A DNA stretch of 38,110 nt from Burkholderiales bacterium (GTDB taxonomy: Bacteria; Pseudomonadota; Gammaproteobacteria; Burkholderiales; Burkholderiaceae_F), in NCBI GenBank assembly GCA_020248865.1, contig JADCGS010000018.1, positions 1 through 38,110 on the forward strand, read 5' to 3'. The notes beneath the pieces were generated by a model. That model was given only the letters and a program-made list of their open reading frames with translations, made no database searches and was not told the origin of the DNA. Positions 24,748 to 38,036 of the stretch are shown one piece after another. The position numbers and the translations under genes are program-made. Within the stretch, counting starts at the first letter, position 1, and every line of letters starts with the position of its first letter.

Positions 24748-26337
24748 CTACTCGATCTCCTCGTACAGCGGCAGCGTCAGGAACTCGGCAAAGGCCTCCT
24801 GCGTGCTCATCTGCTCGAAGATCGCAGCGGCGCGGTCATAGGCCGGGCTGCTGCCCGCCACGGCCTTGACCTTGGCGAGCTCCTCGGGAATCAGTCCCCG
24901 GACCAACTCGGCGGTCACCTTGCGGCCGTCGTCGAGCTGGCCCTTGGGCGAGCGGATCCACTGCCAGACCTGCGAGCGACTGATCTCGGCGGTGGCGGCG
25001 TCCTCCATCAGGTTGTGGATCGGCACGCAGCCGTTGCCGTCGAGCCAGGCCCCCAGGTAGTGGATGCCGACGTTGATGTTCATGCGCAGGCCGGCCTCGG
25101 TGATCGGGGCCTCGGGCTGGAAGTTCAGCAGGTCCGCCGCGGTCACGGCCACGTCGGGACGCTGCTTGTCGAACTGGTTGGGGCGGTCGCCCAGCACCTT
25201 GACGAACTCCTCCATCGCGATCGGCACCAGGCCCGGATGCGCCACCCAGCCGCCGTCATAGCCGTCGGTGGCGTCGCGCTGCTTGTCGGAGCGCACGCCG
25301 GCCAGTGCGGTTTCGTTCTTGACCGGGTCGTTCTTGATCGGGATGAGCGCACTCATGCCGCCGATGGCCGGCGCGCCGCGCTTGTGGCAGGTCTTGAGCA
25401 GCAGCAGCGCGTAGGCGCGCATGAAGGGGGCGGTCATCGTCACCCGGGCGCGGTCGGCCAGACAGAAGTTGCGGTCGACCTTGAACTTCTTGATGCAGCT
25501 GAAAATGTAGTCCCAGCGGCCGGCATTCAGGCCCGCCGAGTGTTGGCGCAGCTCGTACAGGATCTCCTCCATCTCGAAGGCCGCCAGGATGGTCTCGATC
25601 AGCACGGTGGCCTTGACCGTGCCCTGCGGGATGCCCAGTTCGCTCTGCGTCAGCACGAAGATGTCGTTCCACAGCCGCGCCTCCAGGTGCGACTCCATTT
25701 TGGGCAGGTAGAAGTAAGGCCCCGAGCCTCGCGCCAGCAGCGCCCGCGCGTTGTGGAACATGAACAGCGCAAAGTCGAAGATGCCGCCCGACACCCGCTC
25801 GCCGTCGACGGTCACGTGCTTCTCGTCCAGGTGCCAGCCGCGCGGCCGCACCACCAGGGTGGCGACCTTGTCGTTGAGCCGGTAGGTCTTGTCGCCCTGC
25901 GTGAGCGTGATGGTGCGGCGGATCGCCTCCATCAGGTTGATCTGCCCGGTGATCTGGTTGTCCCAGTTGGGCGAGTTGCTGTCCTCGAAGTCCGTCATGT
26001 AGGCGTCGGCCCCGGAGTTCAGCGCGTTGATGATCATCTTGCGCTCGACCGGCCCGGTGATCTCGACGCGGCGGCACTGCAAGTCACGGGGTACCGGAGC
26101 AACTTTCCAGTCGCCCTCGCGGATCGACCGGGTCTCGGGCAGGAAATCCGGCCGCTCGCCGGCATCCAGCCGCCGGGTGCGCTCGGTGCGCAGGGCCAGC
26201 AATTGCCGGCGGCGCGGCTCGAACTGGCGGTGCAGCTTGGCCACCAGCGCCAGCGCTTCGGGCGTGAGGACCTTCTCGAATCCCGGCTTGAGCGCCGTGC
26301 GGATCTCGATGCCGGCGGGAATGCCTTGCAGAGCCAT
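24748..26337 (-). CDS. aceB: Malate synthase A
   Basis: Condenses glyoxylate with acetyl-CoA to malate, the second glyoxylate-shunt step. The 529 residues are the normal length of the A isoform. The signature [14 protein letters not shown] starts at 113, with catalytic acidic residues there and in [15 protein letters not shown], and the later [16 protein letters not shown] 26337 with AAGGAG 6 bases upstream fixes the start. The haloacid dehalogenase gene is 52 bp upstream on the same strand. Confidence 0.95.
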   Translation of the reverse strand: MALQGIPAGIEIRTALKPGFEKVLTPEALALVAKLHRQFEPRRRQLLALRTERTRRLDAGERPDFLPETRSIREGDWKVAPVPRDLQCRRVEITGPVERKMIINALNSGADAYMTDFEDSNSPNWDNQITGQINLMEAIRRTITLTQGDKTYRLNDKVATLVVRPRGWHLDEKHVTVDGERVSGGIFDFALFMFHNARALLARGSGPYFYLPKMESHLEARLWNDIFVLTQSELGIPQGTVKATVLIETILAAFEMEEILYELRQHSAGLNAGRWDYIFSCIKKFKVDRNFCLADRARVTMTAPFMRAYALLLLKTCHKRGAPAIGGMSALIPIKNDPVKNETALAGVRSDKQRDATDGYDGGWVAHPGLVPIAMEEFVKVLGDRPNQFDKQRPDVAVTAADLLNFQPEAPITEAGLRMNINVGIHYLGAWLDGNGCVPIHNLMEDAATAEISRSQVWQWIRSPKGQLDDGRKVTAELVRGLIPEELAKVKAVAGSSPAYDRAAAIFEQMSTQEAFAEFLTLPLYEEIE

Positions 26338-26389
26338 TGCTACTCCTTGGAAAACGGATGGGTGATTGCTCGGTTTCGAGGCTGGCCCG

Positions 26390-27091
26390 TCAGCGGCCGC
26401 CCTCGGCAAAGTAGTAGGTCGCCGCGTCGGCGAGCGAGGCGCCACGGGCGACCTCCTGGCCGAGTCGCTCGGCCGGAGCGCCGTTGCGGTTGACCCAGAA
26501 GGCACGGTAGCCGTACCACTGGGCGCCCACCGCGTCCCAGCCGTTGCTGGAGACGAACAGGATCTCGCCCGCCGGGTGCCGCAGGCTGCGCGGGCCCAGC
26601 TCGTAGACGGCCGGCGCCACCTTGTAGGCATGAACCGCGTCGGCCGACAGGACGAGGTCGAAGTACTCGCCGATCCCGGCGCCATGCAGCGCGTCTTCCA
26701 GCAAGCCGGGATCGCCGTTGGAAAGCACGCCCAGGGTCACCCCGCCGTCCTGCAGCCGGCGCAGTGCAGGCACCACGTCGGCAAAGGCAGCGAGCCGGGT
26801 GTACTCGTGCATCAGCAGGCCGCGCGCCGCACCGTCCATGTCGAGCCCGAGGGCTTCGCCCGCGTAAAGCAGCGCCTCCTCGGTGACCTGGGTGAAGGGC
26901 GCGTAGCGGCCACCCAGGGCGCGCAGGCGCGTGTATTCGAGCTGCTTGTCGCGCCACAGTTGCGACAGCCGCCGACCCTGGCCCGGAAACAACTGCTCGG
27001 CGCGCGCCTCGACCGAGTGGACGTCGAGCAGCGTGCCGAAGACGTCGAAGAGGATCGCGCGCAAAGGCGCAGAAGAGGCGTTGGCAGACAT
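26390..27091 (-). CDS. Haloacid dehalogenase, type II (L-2-haloacid dehalogenase-like)
   Basis: A 233-residue HAD hydrolase with the nucleophile Asp16 in FDVFGTLLD, the substrate-carboxylate segment LWRDKQLEY with Arg47, Ser124-Asn125, Lys157 and SSNGWDAVG with Asn183/Asp186. This residue set is typical of (S)-2-haloacid dehalogenases, which turn 2-haloacids into 2-hydroxyacids such as glycolate. Glycolate is one oxidation from glyoxylate, the aceB substrate, which fits the shared strand and 52-bp spacing. Other phosphatase-like roles are not excluded. Confidence 0.85.
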   Translation of the reverse strand: MSANASSAPLRAILFDVFGTLLDVHSVEARAEQLFPGQGRRLSQLWRDKQLEYTRLRALGGRYAPFTQVTEEALLYAGEALGLDMDGAARGLLMHEYTRLAAFADVVPALRRLQDGGVTLGVLSNGDPGLLEDALHGAGIGEYFDLVLSADAVHAYKVAPAVYELGPRSLRHPAGEILFVSSNGWDAVGAQWYGYRAFWVNRNGAPAERLGQEVARGASLADAATYYFAEGGR

Positions 27092-27121
27092 GGTTGGTCT
27101 CGTACCGACGAGTATATTTGC

Positions 27122-27134
27122 GCGGAAGTTCCGC
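27122..27134. promoter_or_regulatory. Palindrome in the dehalogenase/LysR divergent gap
   Basis: GCGGAA-G-TTCCGC, a perfect 6-1-6 inverted repeat, lies in the 99-bp space between the two divergent starts. LysR regulators normally bind in exactly this place. The sequence is not a textbook T-N11-A box, so the assignment is tentative. Confidence 0.4.
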
Positions 27135-27190
27135 AATGGCGGCGTGTTCACACAGCATCTTTGACCTTGCCGCATGAATAGGCCACTGCC

Positions 27191-28147
27191 TTGGATCATT
27201 TCAAGCAGATCGCAACCTTCGTGAGCGTGGCCCAGCGCGGCAGCCTGTCGGCCGCCGCGCGTCACGAAGGCATTGCTCCGGCCATGGTGAGCCGCCGGCT
27301 CGACGCGCTGGAGGCCCGTCTGGGCGTCAAGCTGCTCCAGCGCACCACGCGCCGGCTGTCGCTCACGCCGGAGGGCAGCGCGTTCGTCGAGGACTGCCAG
27401 AGGGTCCTGCGTGACCTGGAAGACGCGGAGAGCGCAGTGGCCGCGCGCGGCGCCGAGGCCACCGGCCACCTGCGGCTCACCGCGCCGGCCGGGTTTGGAC
27501 GCAAGTACGTGGCACCGATCGTGGCCGACTTCATGCGCAGCCAGCCGCGGGTGTCGGTGGCACTGGACCTTTCGGACCGCATCGTCGACCTGCTGGCCGA
27601 GGGCATCGACTGCGCCGTCCGCTTCGGCGAGCAGGCCGACAGCTCGCTGGTGCGGGTGCCGCTGGGCGAGAGCCGGCGCGTGGTGGTCGCATCTCCGGGC
27701 TACCTGGAGCGGCACGGGACGCCGCGCCAGCCCAGGGATCTGGCCCGGCACAGGTGCCTGGTGCTGGGCGACGCGGCCGCCGGCCAGCAGGGCGCGCAGC
27801 GCGGCTGGAGCTTTACCATCGATGGCGCCGTGCAGTCGCTGCGCATGGAGGGCCCGCTGTCGTGCAACGACGGCGCCGTGCTGCACGACTGGGCACTGGG
27901 CGGGCTCGGGCTGAGCTGGCGCTCGTTGTGGGAGGTCGGCGAGGATCTGTCGGCGCGCCGTCTCGTCAGCGTGCTGGACGAGTTTGCCGCGCCGCCGACG
28001 CGCGTGTACGGCGTGTTCCCGGCGCGCAAGCACCTGCCGTTGCGCCTGCGGGCGTTTGTCGACTACCTGAAGCGGGCTTTCGCGGCAGCACCGCTGGACC
28101 GGGTGCTGGCGGCCTCTCCGCCACCGTCACACCGTCGCCCGGCATAG
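27191..28147 (+). CDS. LysR-family transcriptional regulator
   Basis: A 318-residue LysR regulator. The N-terminal winged HTH (FKQIATFVSVAQRGSLSAAA and APAMVSRRLDALEARLG) is followed by a periplasmic-binding-like effector domain. The start is TTG 27191. No ATG or GTG in frame gives the conserved MDxFKQIxxFV opening. It lies between aceB/dehalogenase and aceA and is divergent from the former, so it probably controls glyoxylate-shunt or 2-haloacid genes. A terminator follows 18 bp after the stop. Confidence 0.9.
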   Translation: MDHFKQIATFVSVAQRGSLSAAARHEGIAPAMVSRRLDALEARLGVKLLQRTTRRLSLTPEGSAFVEDCQRVLRDLEDAESAVAARGAEATGHLRLTAPAGFGRKYVAPIVADFMRSQPRVSVALDLSDRIVDLLAEGIDCAVRFGEQADSSLVRVPLGESRRVVVASPGYLERHGTPRQPRDLARHRCLVLGDAAAGQQGAQRGWSFTIDGAVQSLRMEGPLSCNDGAVLHDWALGGLGLSWRSLWEVGEDLSARRLVSVLDEFAAPPTRVYGVFPARKHLPLRLRAFVDYLKRAFAAAPLDRVLAASPPPSHRRPA

Positions 28148-28165
28148 GCGGCGCCAGAAAAGAAA

Positions 28166-28200
28166 GAGGCCGCTCGCGGCGGCCTCAGCATCTTTTTTTT
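28166..28200 (+). terminator. Rho-independent terminator after the LysR gene
   Basis: GAGGCCGC, loop TCGCG, GCGGCCTC (28166-28186), a perfect 8-bp stem, then a run of T reaching 28200. An A-rich stretch before the stem could make it work in part for leftward transcription from aceA as well. Confidence 0.85.
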
Positions 28201-28394
28201 CTCGTCGTTCAACTCGTATTCTGGGTCCATCCGGGCGGCTCCTCTCTGGGGGCGGCGAACCCGGTGTCATCCTCCAGCGCTCCTTGCACCCGCTGTCTGG
28301 GACCGGACTATAGGAACGCCCTGGTCCAGTCCACAAGCTGCGGTGCAACGAAAGCGGCGCCGCGTTGTGCCGGCACCCCAGTCGCGCGGCCCCG

Positions 28395-29720
<1,326 letters not shown>

Positions 29721-29810
29721 CGGTCTCTCCATGGGCGCGTGATCGTTTGGCTCCGTGCCGCCAGTCGGGCACGTGAGAAGGAAGGCTACGCCGTACCCGC
29801 GCCGCAACAA

Positions 29811-29891
29811 CTCTTATGTCTTATATAAGAGCAACCATAGATGTTCATTGAATCAATGCGTTATCGATTTAATTTCATCATGCGAATCGAT
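29811..29891. promoter_or_regulatory. AT-rich aceA upstream region with three inverted repeats
   Basis: Within about 80 bp: CTCTTAT-N7-ATAAGAG (29811-29831) enclosing the palindrome TCTTATATAAGA; CATTGA-A-TCAATG (29846-29858); and ATCGATT-N15-AATCGAT (29863-29891). The local AT content contrasts sharply with the rest of the window. TATAAG within the first repeat could serve as the aceA -10. The rest of the gap 29721-30049 holds no credible gene. Confidence 0.55.
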
Positions 29892-30049
29892 GTTGCCAAT
29901 CGCGGAAGCGAGACTTGCGCGATGCACAAGTCGATTTGCCACATTGCAAAAGGCAGTGCGGCCAATGAAAAGCGCGCTGAAGCAGGACGTCGCCCCGTGG
30001 GCGCGACCGCACGCCGGGCAGGACCCCGCCGCGCGAGCAGTTGCCGAAT

Positions 30050-30376
30050 CTAGGGCGTGCGCTTGCGCGGGTCGGCCGGCACCGCCGGGACCGTCGGCGC
30101 GCCTGCGCCGCTGACCACCTGGAAGAAGACCTCGTCGGGCCGCACCATGTTGAGCTGGTACCGCGCCCGCTCCTCGATGGCCTCGCGACCCACACGCAGG
30201 CTGCGCACCTCGGCGGCGAGCGCCTCGTTGCGCGCGGCCAGTTGGCCGTTGCCGGCACGCTGCGTATCGACCTGGCGCTGCAGTTCAGCCGCCCGCAGCC
30301 ATCCGCCCTTGCCGAACCACAGCGGCCACTGGGTCAGCAGCAGCAGGCCGGCCAGGACGAGGACGAGCAGGCGCAT
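30050..30376 (-). CDS. ftsB: Cell-division protein FtsB
   Basis: A 108-residue bitopic membrane protein of the FtsQBL divisome complex. A short cytoplasmic end and a membrane helix (about 3-20) are followed by a coiled coil (about 28-70: LQRQVDTQRAGNGQLAARNE) and the conserved EERARYQLNMVRPDEVFF. It follows eno by 6 bp, the standard eno-ftsB pair. Confidence 0.92.
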   Translation of the reverse strand: MRLLVLVLAGLLLLTQWPLWFGKGGWLRAAELQRQVDTQRAGNGQLAARNEALAAEVRSLRVGREAIEERARYQLNMVRPDEVFFQVVSGAGAPTVPAVPADPRKRTP

Positions 30377-30382
30377 GCCGCC

Positions 30383-31693
<1,311 letters not shown>

Positions 31694-31707
31694 TCAGTGG
31701 TCGAGGC

Positions 31708-32013
31708 TCAGGCCGGCGCGGCTACGCCCTCGACGATGGTCAGGTTGAAGTACTCGGTGGTGCCGGCCCGCTTGGCGCGCGCGGCGCGATACGCCTGGCT
31801 GTCGTACCACGCCTTGGCCTGTTCGTAGCTCGGGAACCTGACGATCGCAATGCGCGCCGGCGCGAACTCGCCTTCCAGCGTCTCGTAGCGCCCGCCGCGC
31901 ACGACGTACTCGCCGCCGAAGGCCTTGACCGCCGCCGGCGCCGCAGCCATGTATTCCTTGTACTTGTCCATGTCGGTCACCTTCATAGTGACGAACACAT
32001 ACGCCTCGGGCAT
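31708..32013 (-). CDS. DUF1330 domain protein
   Basis: A 101-residue dimeric alpha/beta-barrel (ferredoxin-like) protein. The DUF1330 pattern is clear: YKEYMAAAPAAVKAFGGEYV, then VRFPSYEQAKAWYDSQAY. Its biochemical function is unknown. It is held between kdsA and eno in many Burkholderiales. ATG 32013 gives the conserved MPEAYVFVTMKVTD opening, 10 bp after kdsA. Confidence 0.88.
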   Translation of the reverse strand: MPEAYVFVTMKVTDMDKYKEYMAAAPAAVKAFGGEYVVRGGRYETLEGEFAPARIAIVRFPSYEQAKAWYDSQAYRAARAKRAGTTEYFNLTIVEGVAAPA

Positions 32014-32023
32014 CGGAACCGCC

Positions 32024-32878
32024 TCAGTTGAAGTCGCTTTCGAGGAAACCGCCCGCCTTCGCAACCCGATCCAGTTCCACCAGAGTGCGCAGCAGCGCGT
32101 CCATCCGATGCAAGGGCACCGCGTTCGGCCCGTCGCTCTTGGCGTTCTTCGGGTCCGGATGCGTTTCCATGAACAGGCCCGCCACGCCCACCGCCACCGC
32201 CGCCCGCGCCAGCACCGGCACGAATTCGCGCTGGCCGCCGCTGGAGCTGCCCTGACCGCCCGGCAACTGCACCGAGTGCGTGGCGTCGAACACGACCGGC
32301 GCCCCGGTCTGGCGCATGATCGCCAGCGAGCGCATGTCGCTCACCAGATTGTTGTAGCCGAAGCTGGCGCCGCGCTCGCAGGCCATGAAGCGGTCTTCCG
32401 ACAGGCCCGCCTCGCGCGCCGCATCGCGCGCCTTGTCGATCACGTTCTTCATGTCGCCGGGCGCGAGGAACTGGCCCTTCTTGATGTTCACCGGCTTGCC
32501 GCTGATGGCGCAGGCCCGGATGAAGTCGGTCTGACGGCACAGAAACGCAGGCGTCTGCAGCACGTCGACCACGGCGGCCACCTCCGCCACCTCGTCCTCG
32601 GTGTGCACGTCGGTCAGCACCGGCACGCCGACCTGGCTGCGCACCTCCGACAGGATGCGCAAACCCTCGTCCATGCCGGGGCCGCGAAAACTGCGGCCCG
32701 ACGACCGGTTGGCCTTGTCGTAGCTGGACTTGTAGATGAACGGAATGCCGAGCCGGCCGGTGATTTCCTTGAGGGTGCCGGCAGTCTCGACCGCCATGGT
32801 CTCGCTCTCGACCACGCAGGTGCCGGCAATCAGGAACACCGGGTGCTCCAGCCCGACATCGAAGCCGGCGAGCTTCAT
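32024..32878 (-). CDS. kdsA: 3-deoxy-D-manno-octulosonate 8-phosphate synthase
   Basis: Condenses phosphoenolpyruvate with arabinose 5-phosphate to Kdo8P for lipopolysaccharide. 284 residues, with [32 protein letters not shown] and the [15 protein letters not shown] loop. AGGAGG lies 4-9 bases before ATG 32878, deciding the start. It is transcribed after pyrG. Confidence 0.96.
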   Translation of the reverse strand: MKLAGFDVGLEHPVFLIAGTCVVESETMAVETAGTLKEITGRLGIPFIYKSSYDKANRSSGRSFRGPGMDEGLRILSEVRSQVGVPVLTDVHTEDEVAEVAAVVDVLQTPAFLCRQTDFIRACAISGKPVNIKKGQFLAPGDMKNVIDKARDAAREAGLSEDRFMACERGASFGYNNLVSDMRSLAIMRQTGAPVVFDATHSVQLPGGQGSSSGGQREFVPVLARAAVAVGVAGLFMETHPDPKNAKSDGPNAVPLHRMDALLRTLVELDRVAKAGGFLESDFN

Positions 32879-32996
32879 CGGACCTCCTGGGTGCCCGGGC
32901 AGACCGCAGCGCAGCCCGCGTTCGCGCCCATGCCCGCTGCCAAGGCGTGCGCGGCAGCGGCGGCAGCCCACCCGCCCGGCGGGCAGTCCGCCGGCC

Positions 32997-35267
<2,271 letters not shown>

Positions 35268-35282
35268 TCACTGCTCGCCGCC

Positions 35283-35648
35283 GTGAACACCAAGGACGAG
35301 TCTTTCTTCAAGGAACTGGGTGCGCGTCTGGCGCAGGCGCGCAAGAAACGCGGCTTGACCCAAGTGCAACTGGCGGCGACGCTGGGCATCGCGCAGCAGA
35401 CGCTGGCGCACTACGAGGGCGGGCGGCTGCGGCTGCCCGCTTCCCTGCTGCCGGTACTGGTGCAGGCGCTGAAAGTTGCAGTCGAAGAACTGCTGGGGCC
35501 GTCGCGCCCGGCCCGGGCGGTCGCGGGCAAGCGCGGGCCGGCCTCTCGCCTGGAGCGGCAGATCGCACAGATCACGCAACTGCCGCGCGCCAAGCAGCGA
35601 TTCGTGATCGAGATGCTCGATACGGTCCTGGCGCAGGCGAGCCGCTAA
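35283..35648 (+). CDS. XRE/Cro-C1-type HTH regulator
   Basis: A 121-residue DNA-binding protein. The HTH (about residues 9-65) has KELGARLAQARKKRGLTQ, LAATLGIAQQTLAHYE and GGRLRLPASLL. The C-terminal tail (RGPASRLERQIAQITQLP) is a small helix bundle also seen in a fragment downstream. The GTG start at 35283 is chosen because it sits right before the HTH. Possibly the antitoxin-type regulator of the neighbouring TA patch, but no toxin is joined to it. Confidence 0.75.
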   Translation: MNTKDESFFKELGARLAQARKKRGLTQVQLAATLGIAQQTLAHYEGGRLRLPASLLPVLVQALKVAVEELLGPSRPARAVAGKRGPASRLERQIAQITQLPRAKQRFVIEMLDTVLAQASR

Positions 35649-35678
35649 GGCGCACGACAGAGACGGACGGAGCAGACG

Positions 35679-35924
35679 ATGACGACCCTGGAATTGACGC
35701 TGAACCTGCCGGATGCGCTGGCCAAGGAGGCGGCGCGCATGGGCCTGCTGGAGTCCGCTGCGCTGTAGTCGCTGCTGCGCGCAGCCATCCGCGAACGACG
35801 CATCCAGCGCATGTTCGCGGCGATGGACGCGTTGGCCGAAGCGAAGCTGCCGCCACTGGCAATGGAGGAGATCCAGGCCAAGGTCGAGCGCGTGCGCGCC
35901 GAGCAGCATGCGGCCGGTCATTGA
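35679..35924 (+). pseudogene. Antitoxin-like gene interrupted by an amber codon
   Basis: The frame gives MTTLELTLNLPDALAKEAA..., with LLESAAL, then TAG at 35766-35768 (codon 30), then SLLRAAIRERRIQRMF and a helical, acidic tail to TGA 35922-35924. Without the TAG it would be an 81-residue protein of the kind seen as antitoxins (N-terminal LPDALAKEAxxxGLL...LxxLLRxAIRERR). A Glu or Gln codon is expected at the TAG site, one base away. No toxin gene follows. Confidence 0.65.
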
Positions 35925-36082
35925 TCGAGTTGTTCGGTTCCGAGGCGAAGGCCGCACGCGGCCAGCGCGGGCCGGCGTCCAAGCTGGCGCAGCAGATTGA
36001 GGGCCTGGCGCAAATGCCCAACACCAAGCAGCAGTTCGTTTCGCAGATGATCGAGACCGTGATCGCCCAGGCTGCGCGCTGA
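35921..36082 (+). pseudogene. C-terminal fragment of a second XRE-type regulator
   Basis: The frame ending at TGA 36080-36082 encodes IELFGSEAKAARGQRGPASK and LAQQIEGLAQ...MIETVIAQAAR. This aligns along its length with the C-terminal third of the intact XRE protein (ELLGPSRPA...RGPASRLERQIAQIT...MLDTVLAQASR) but is clearly diverged. The HTH is missing. It begins directly at the stop of the broken antitoxin gene. Confidence 0.65.
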
Positions 36083-36134
36083 CCCCGACCACGACAGCAG
36101 CGGCAAGCAAGAGGAACCCGAAGGAGTCGATGCC

Positions 36135-36335
36135 ATGAGCGCACCCGATCAGGTCTTGTTCGACAAGATCAAGCAGCTTCCCCCGCAGCGCCTGGCCGAG
36201 GTCGAGGACTTCGTCGATTTCCTGCGCGCCCGCGAGGAAGAGCAGCGCCTCACGCATGCCGCGGCCAAGGCCAGCGAGGCGAGCTTCGCGCAGGTGTGGG
36301 ATAACGACGAGGATGCGGCTTACGACCGGATGTGA
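36135..36335 (+). CDS. Type II antitoxin (DUF2281/MazE-like)
   Basis: A 66-residue protein starting MSAPDQVLFDKIKQLPPQRL, then AEVEDFVDFLRAREEEQRL and an acidic flexible tail (WDNDEDAAYDRM). The N-terminal LPxxxxxEVxDFVxFL pattern fits DUF2281-type antitoxins. It is 3 bp ahead of the MazF-type toxin gene, so the two form one transcription unit. Confidence 0.8.
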   Translation: MSAPDQVLFDKIKQLPPQRLAEVEDFVDFLRAREEEQRLTHAAAKASEASFAQVWDNDEDAAYDRM

Positions 36336-36338
36336 TCG

Positions 36339-36686
36339 ATGGCCGCCACTTCAAGGTTCAGCTTCGGCGACGTGGTGCTCGTGCCGTTTCCGTTTACCGA
36401 CCAGTCGGGCACCAAGAAGCGCCCCGCCGTCGTCGTCTCAAGCCAAGGCTACAACGCCAACCGGCGCGACATCGTGATCATGGCGATCACGAGTCAGGTG
36501 CGTACGCCGCTGGGCTTCGGCGAATCGATGGTCGCCGACTGGCAGGGTGCCGGGCTCGTCAAGGAGTCCGTGCTCAAGCCGGTGTTCACCACCATCGAGC
36601 AAGGGCTCGTCATCCGCGTCATGGGACGCCTGTCGGCGGCCGACATCAAGATACTGCGTGAGGTCGTCGCTGACGTGATCGGCTGA
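36339..36686 (+). CDS. Type II toxin, PemK/MazF family endoribonuclease
   Basis: A 115-residue protein with the MazF/PemK core: GDVVLVPFPFTDQSGTKKRP with the conserved Arg of KKRPAVVVS, then DIVIMAITSQVR with the catalytic-type Thr/Ser, and SVLKPVFTTIEQ. Expected to cleave mRNA at short sequences unless bound by the antitoxin just upstream. It appears intact in length and core motifs. The next 267 bp (36687-36953) hold nothing I can identify. Confidence 0.87.
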   Translation: MAATSRFSFGDVVLVPFPFTDQSGTKKRPAVVVSSQGYNANRRDIVIMAITSQVRTPLGFGESMVADWQGAGLVKESVLKPVFTTIEQGLVIRVMGRLSAADIKILREVVADVIG

Positions 36687-36953
36687 TTCTCGCCGCCAGG
36701 CAAGAGGCAATCTATGACCCGCCCCTTCATGACAAGGCCTCTCGCGCAGGCCCTTGCGTGGTGTTTCCGCGTTGCGGCCGATGGTTCGCTTGCAGGGCGC
36801 GGTGCGCCAATCTATCCGGTCTGATCGGCTTCTCGCCGATCGCCACGATGGTTCAGATGCACGCCGCGGTTCCTACAAGACCTTCGAGCTCGAGGCTCAT
36901 GGCTTTTCCCGGAATGCCCGCGGCGCGCAGAGCGAACTTGCCGCCATCGTCAG

Positions 36954-37967
36954 TCACACGACGTGAGCACCGCAGGAACTCGGTTCGAACACTTCGACTT
37001 CACCTCCCGGCTGGTACGTCACGCCTCGGCGCAGGATCACCCAGGACACGCGCACCCGCTTGGCCGCCACCGCCACGGTGGCCTTGTTCGGGTGCATGCG
37101 GGTCTCCGGCCCCGTGATCCACGGGCCCCCGGCGTGTTGTTCGCGCTCGAGATGCGCGCGCACCGAGCGGCCGCCATGGCAGAACAACCAGCGCAGGTCG
37201 GTGTTGCCACGTTTGCTGATGCCCAGCAGCCTGGGCAGGCCGCCGGTGCTGTGCTGCCGGGGCACCAGGCCGAGCCAGGCCGCGAGATCCCGCCCGCGGC
37301 CGAACTCGCTGGCGTTGCCCACCGCCGCCACCAGGGCCGTCGCGGTGAGCGGGCCTACCCCGGGGACGGCCAGCAGGCGCCGGCAGCGTTCATCGGCGCG
37401 AGCGACGGCGGCCGGTTGGGCGTCGATGTGCTGCGCCTGTTGCTCGGCCTCGCGCCAGCAGCGCAGGCACTGACCCAGCATGTCGCGGCGCGCCTGAGTG
37501 AGCCCGAGGTCCTCGCGCGCCGGCAGCTCGGGCCGCTTGCTTGCCATGGTCTTGCGGCCTCGGCCCACAGCCACCCCGCACTCGAGCAGCGTCGCGCGCG
37601 CCTGGTTGATCAGCGCCGTGCGCTGCTGCACCAGGCGCGAGCGCATGCGGTGCAGCATCTGAATGTCCTGCTGCTCGATGGTCTTGACGCCGACCGTGCG
37701 CACCGTGGGCGGCAGCGCCGCCTCGGCGATGGCCTGGGCGTCGTTGTAGTCGTTCTTCTGCCCCCGCACGAAGGCGCGCACATCGGCCGCCACCAGCAGC
37801 CGCACGCAACGCCCTTGTTCAGCGAGCCTGCGCGCCCGATCGTGTGCGCCCGCGCACGCCTCCATCGCGATCGCCTCGACGTCCAGCCGCAGCAGCGTGG
37901 ACAGCACCGTCGCGCGTGTGCAGCGCGCCTTGAACGCCACGGCGCCAGACTGATCGAGCGCCACCAC
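36954..37967 (-). CDS. IS110-family transposase
   Basis: A 337-residue DEDD transposase. The N-terminal RuvC-like part has KNDYNDAQAIAEAALPPTVR. The C-terminal transposase_20 part has LLAVPGVGPLTATALVAAVG and AAWLGLVPRQHSTGG, then KRGNTDLRWL. The GTG start used here (37967) probably cuts the true N-terminus. The frame upstream reads GGDDYSDAGGVVALDQ, which supplies the first catalytic Asp of the family, but no in-frame ATG, GTG or TTG close by was found. IS110 elements lack terminal inverted repeats, so ends are not defined. Confidence 0.85.
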   Translation of the reverse strand: MVALDQSGAVAFKARCTRATVLSTLLRLDVEAIAMEACAGAHDRARRLAEQGRCVRLLVAADVRAFVRGQKNDYNDAQAIAEAALPPTVRTVGVKTIEQQDIQMLHRMRSRLVQQRTALINQARATLLECGVAVGRGRKTMASKRPELPAREDLGLTQARRDMLGQCLRCWREAEQQAQHIDAQPAAVARADERCRRLLAVPGVGPLTATALVAAVGNASEFGRGRDLAAWLGLVPRQHSTGGLPRLLGISKRGNTDLRWLFCHGGRSVRAHLEREQHAGGPWITGPETRMHPNKATVAVAAKRVRVSWVILRRGVTYQPGGEVEVFEPSSCGAHVV

Positions 37968-38036
37968 ACCCCCCGCGTCAGAATAGTCGTCGCCTCCATA
38001 GAACCAAGAACCCGGGGGCGGTGATGAAGGACGACA

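Noticed and set aside
26690..28033. Long minus-strand frame across the LysR gene continuing into the dehalogenase
   Set aside because: It is the antisense shadow of LysR. The dehalogenase begins at 27091 with a canonical HAD nucleophile motif.
36687..36953. Small frames between the MazF-type toxin and the IS110 gene
   Set aside because: They lack motifs, have poor composition and no ribosome binding site. I could not support any gene.
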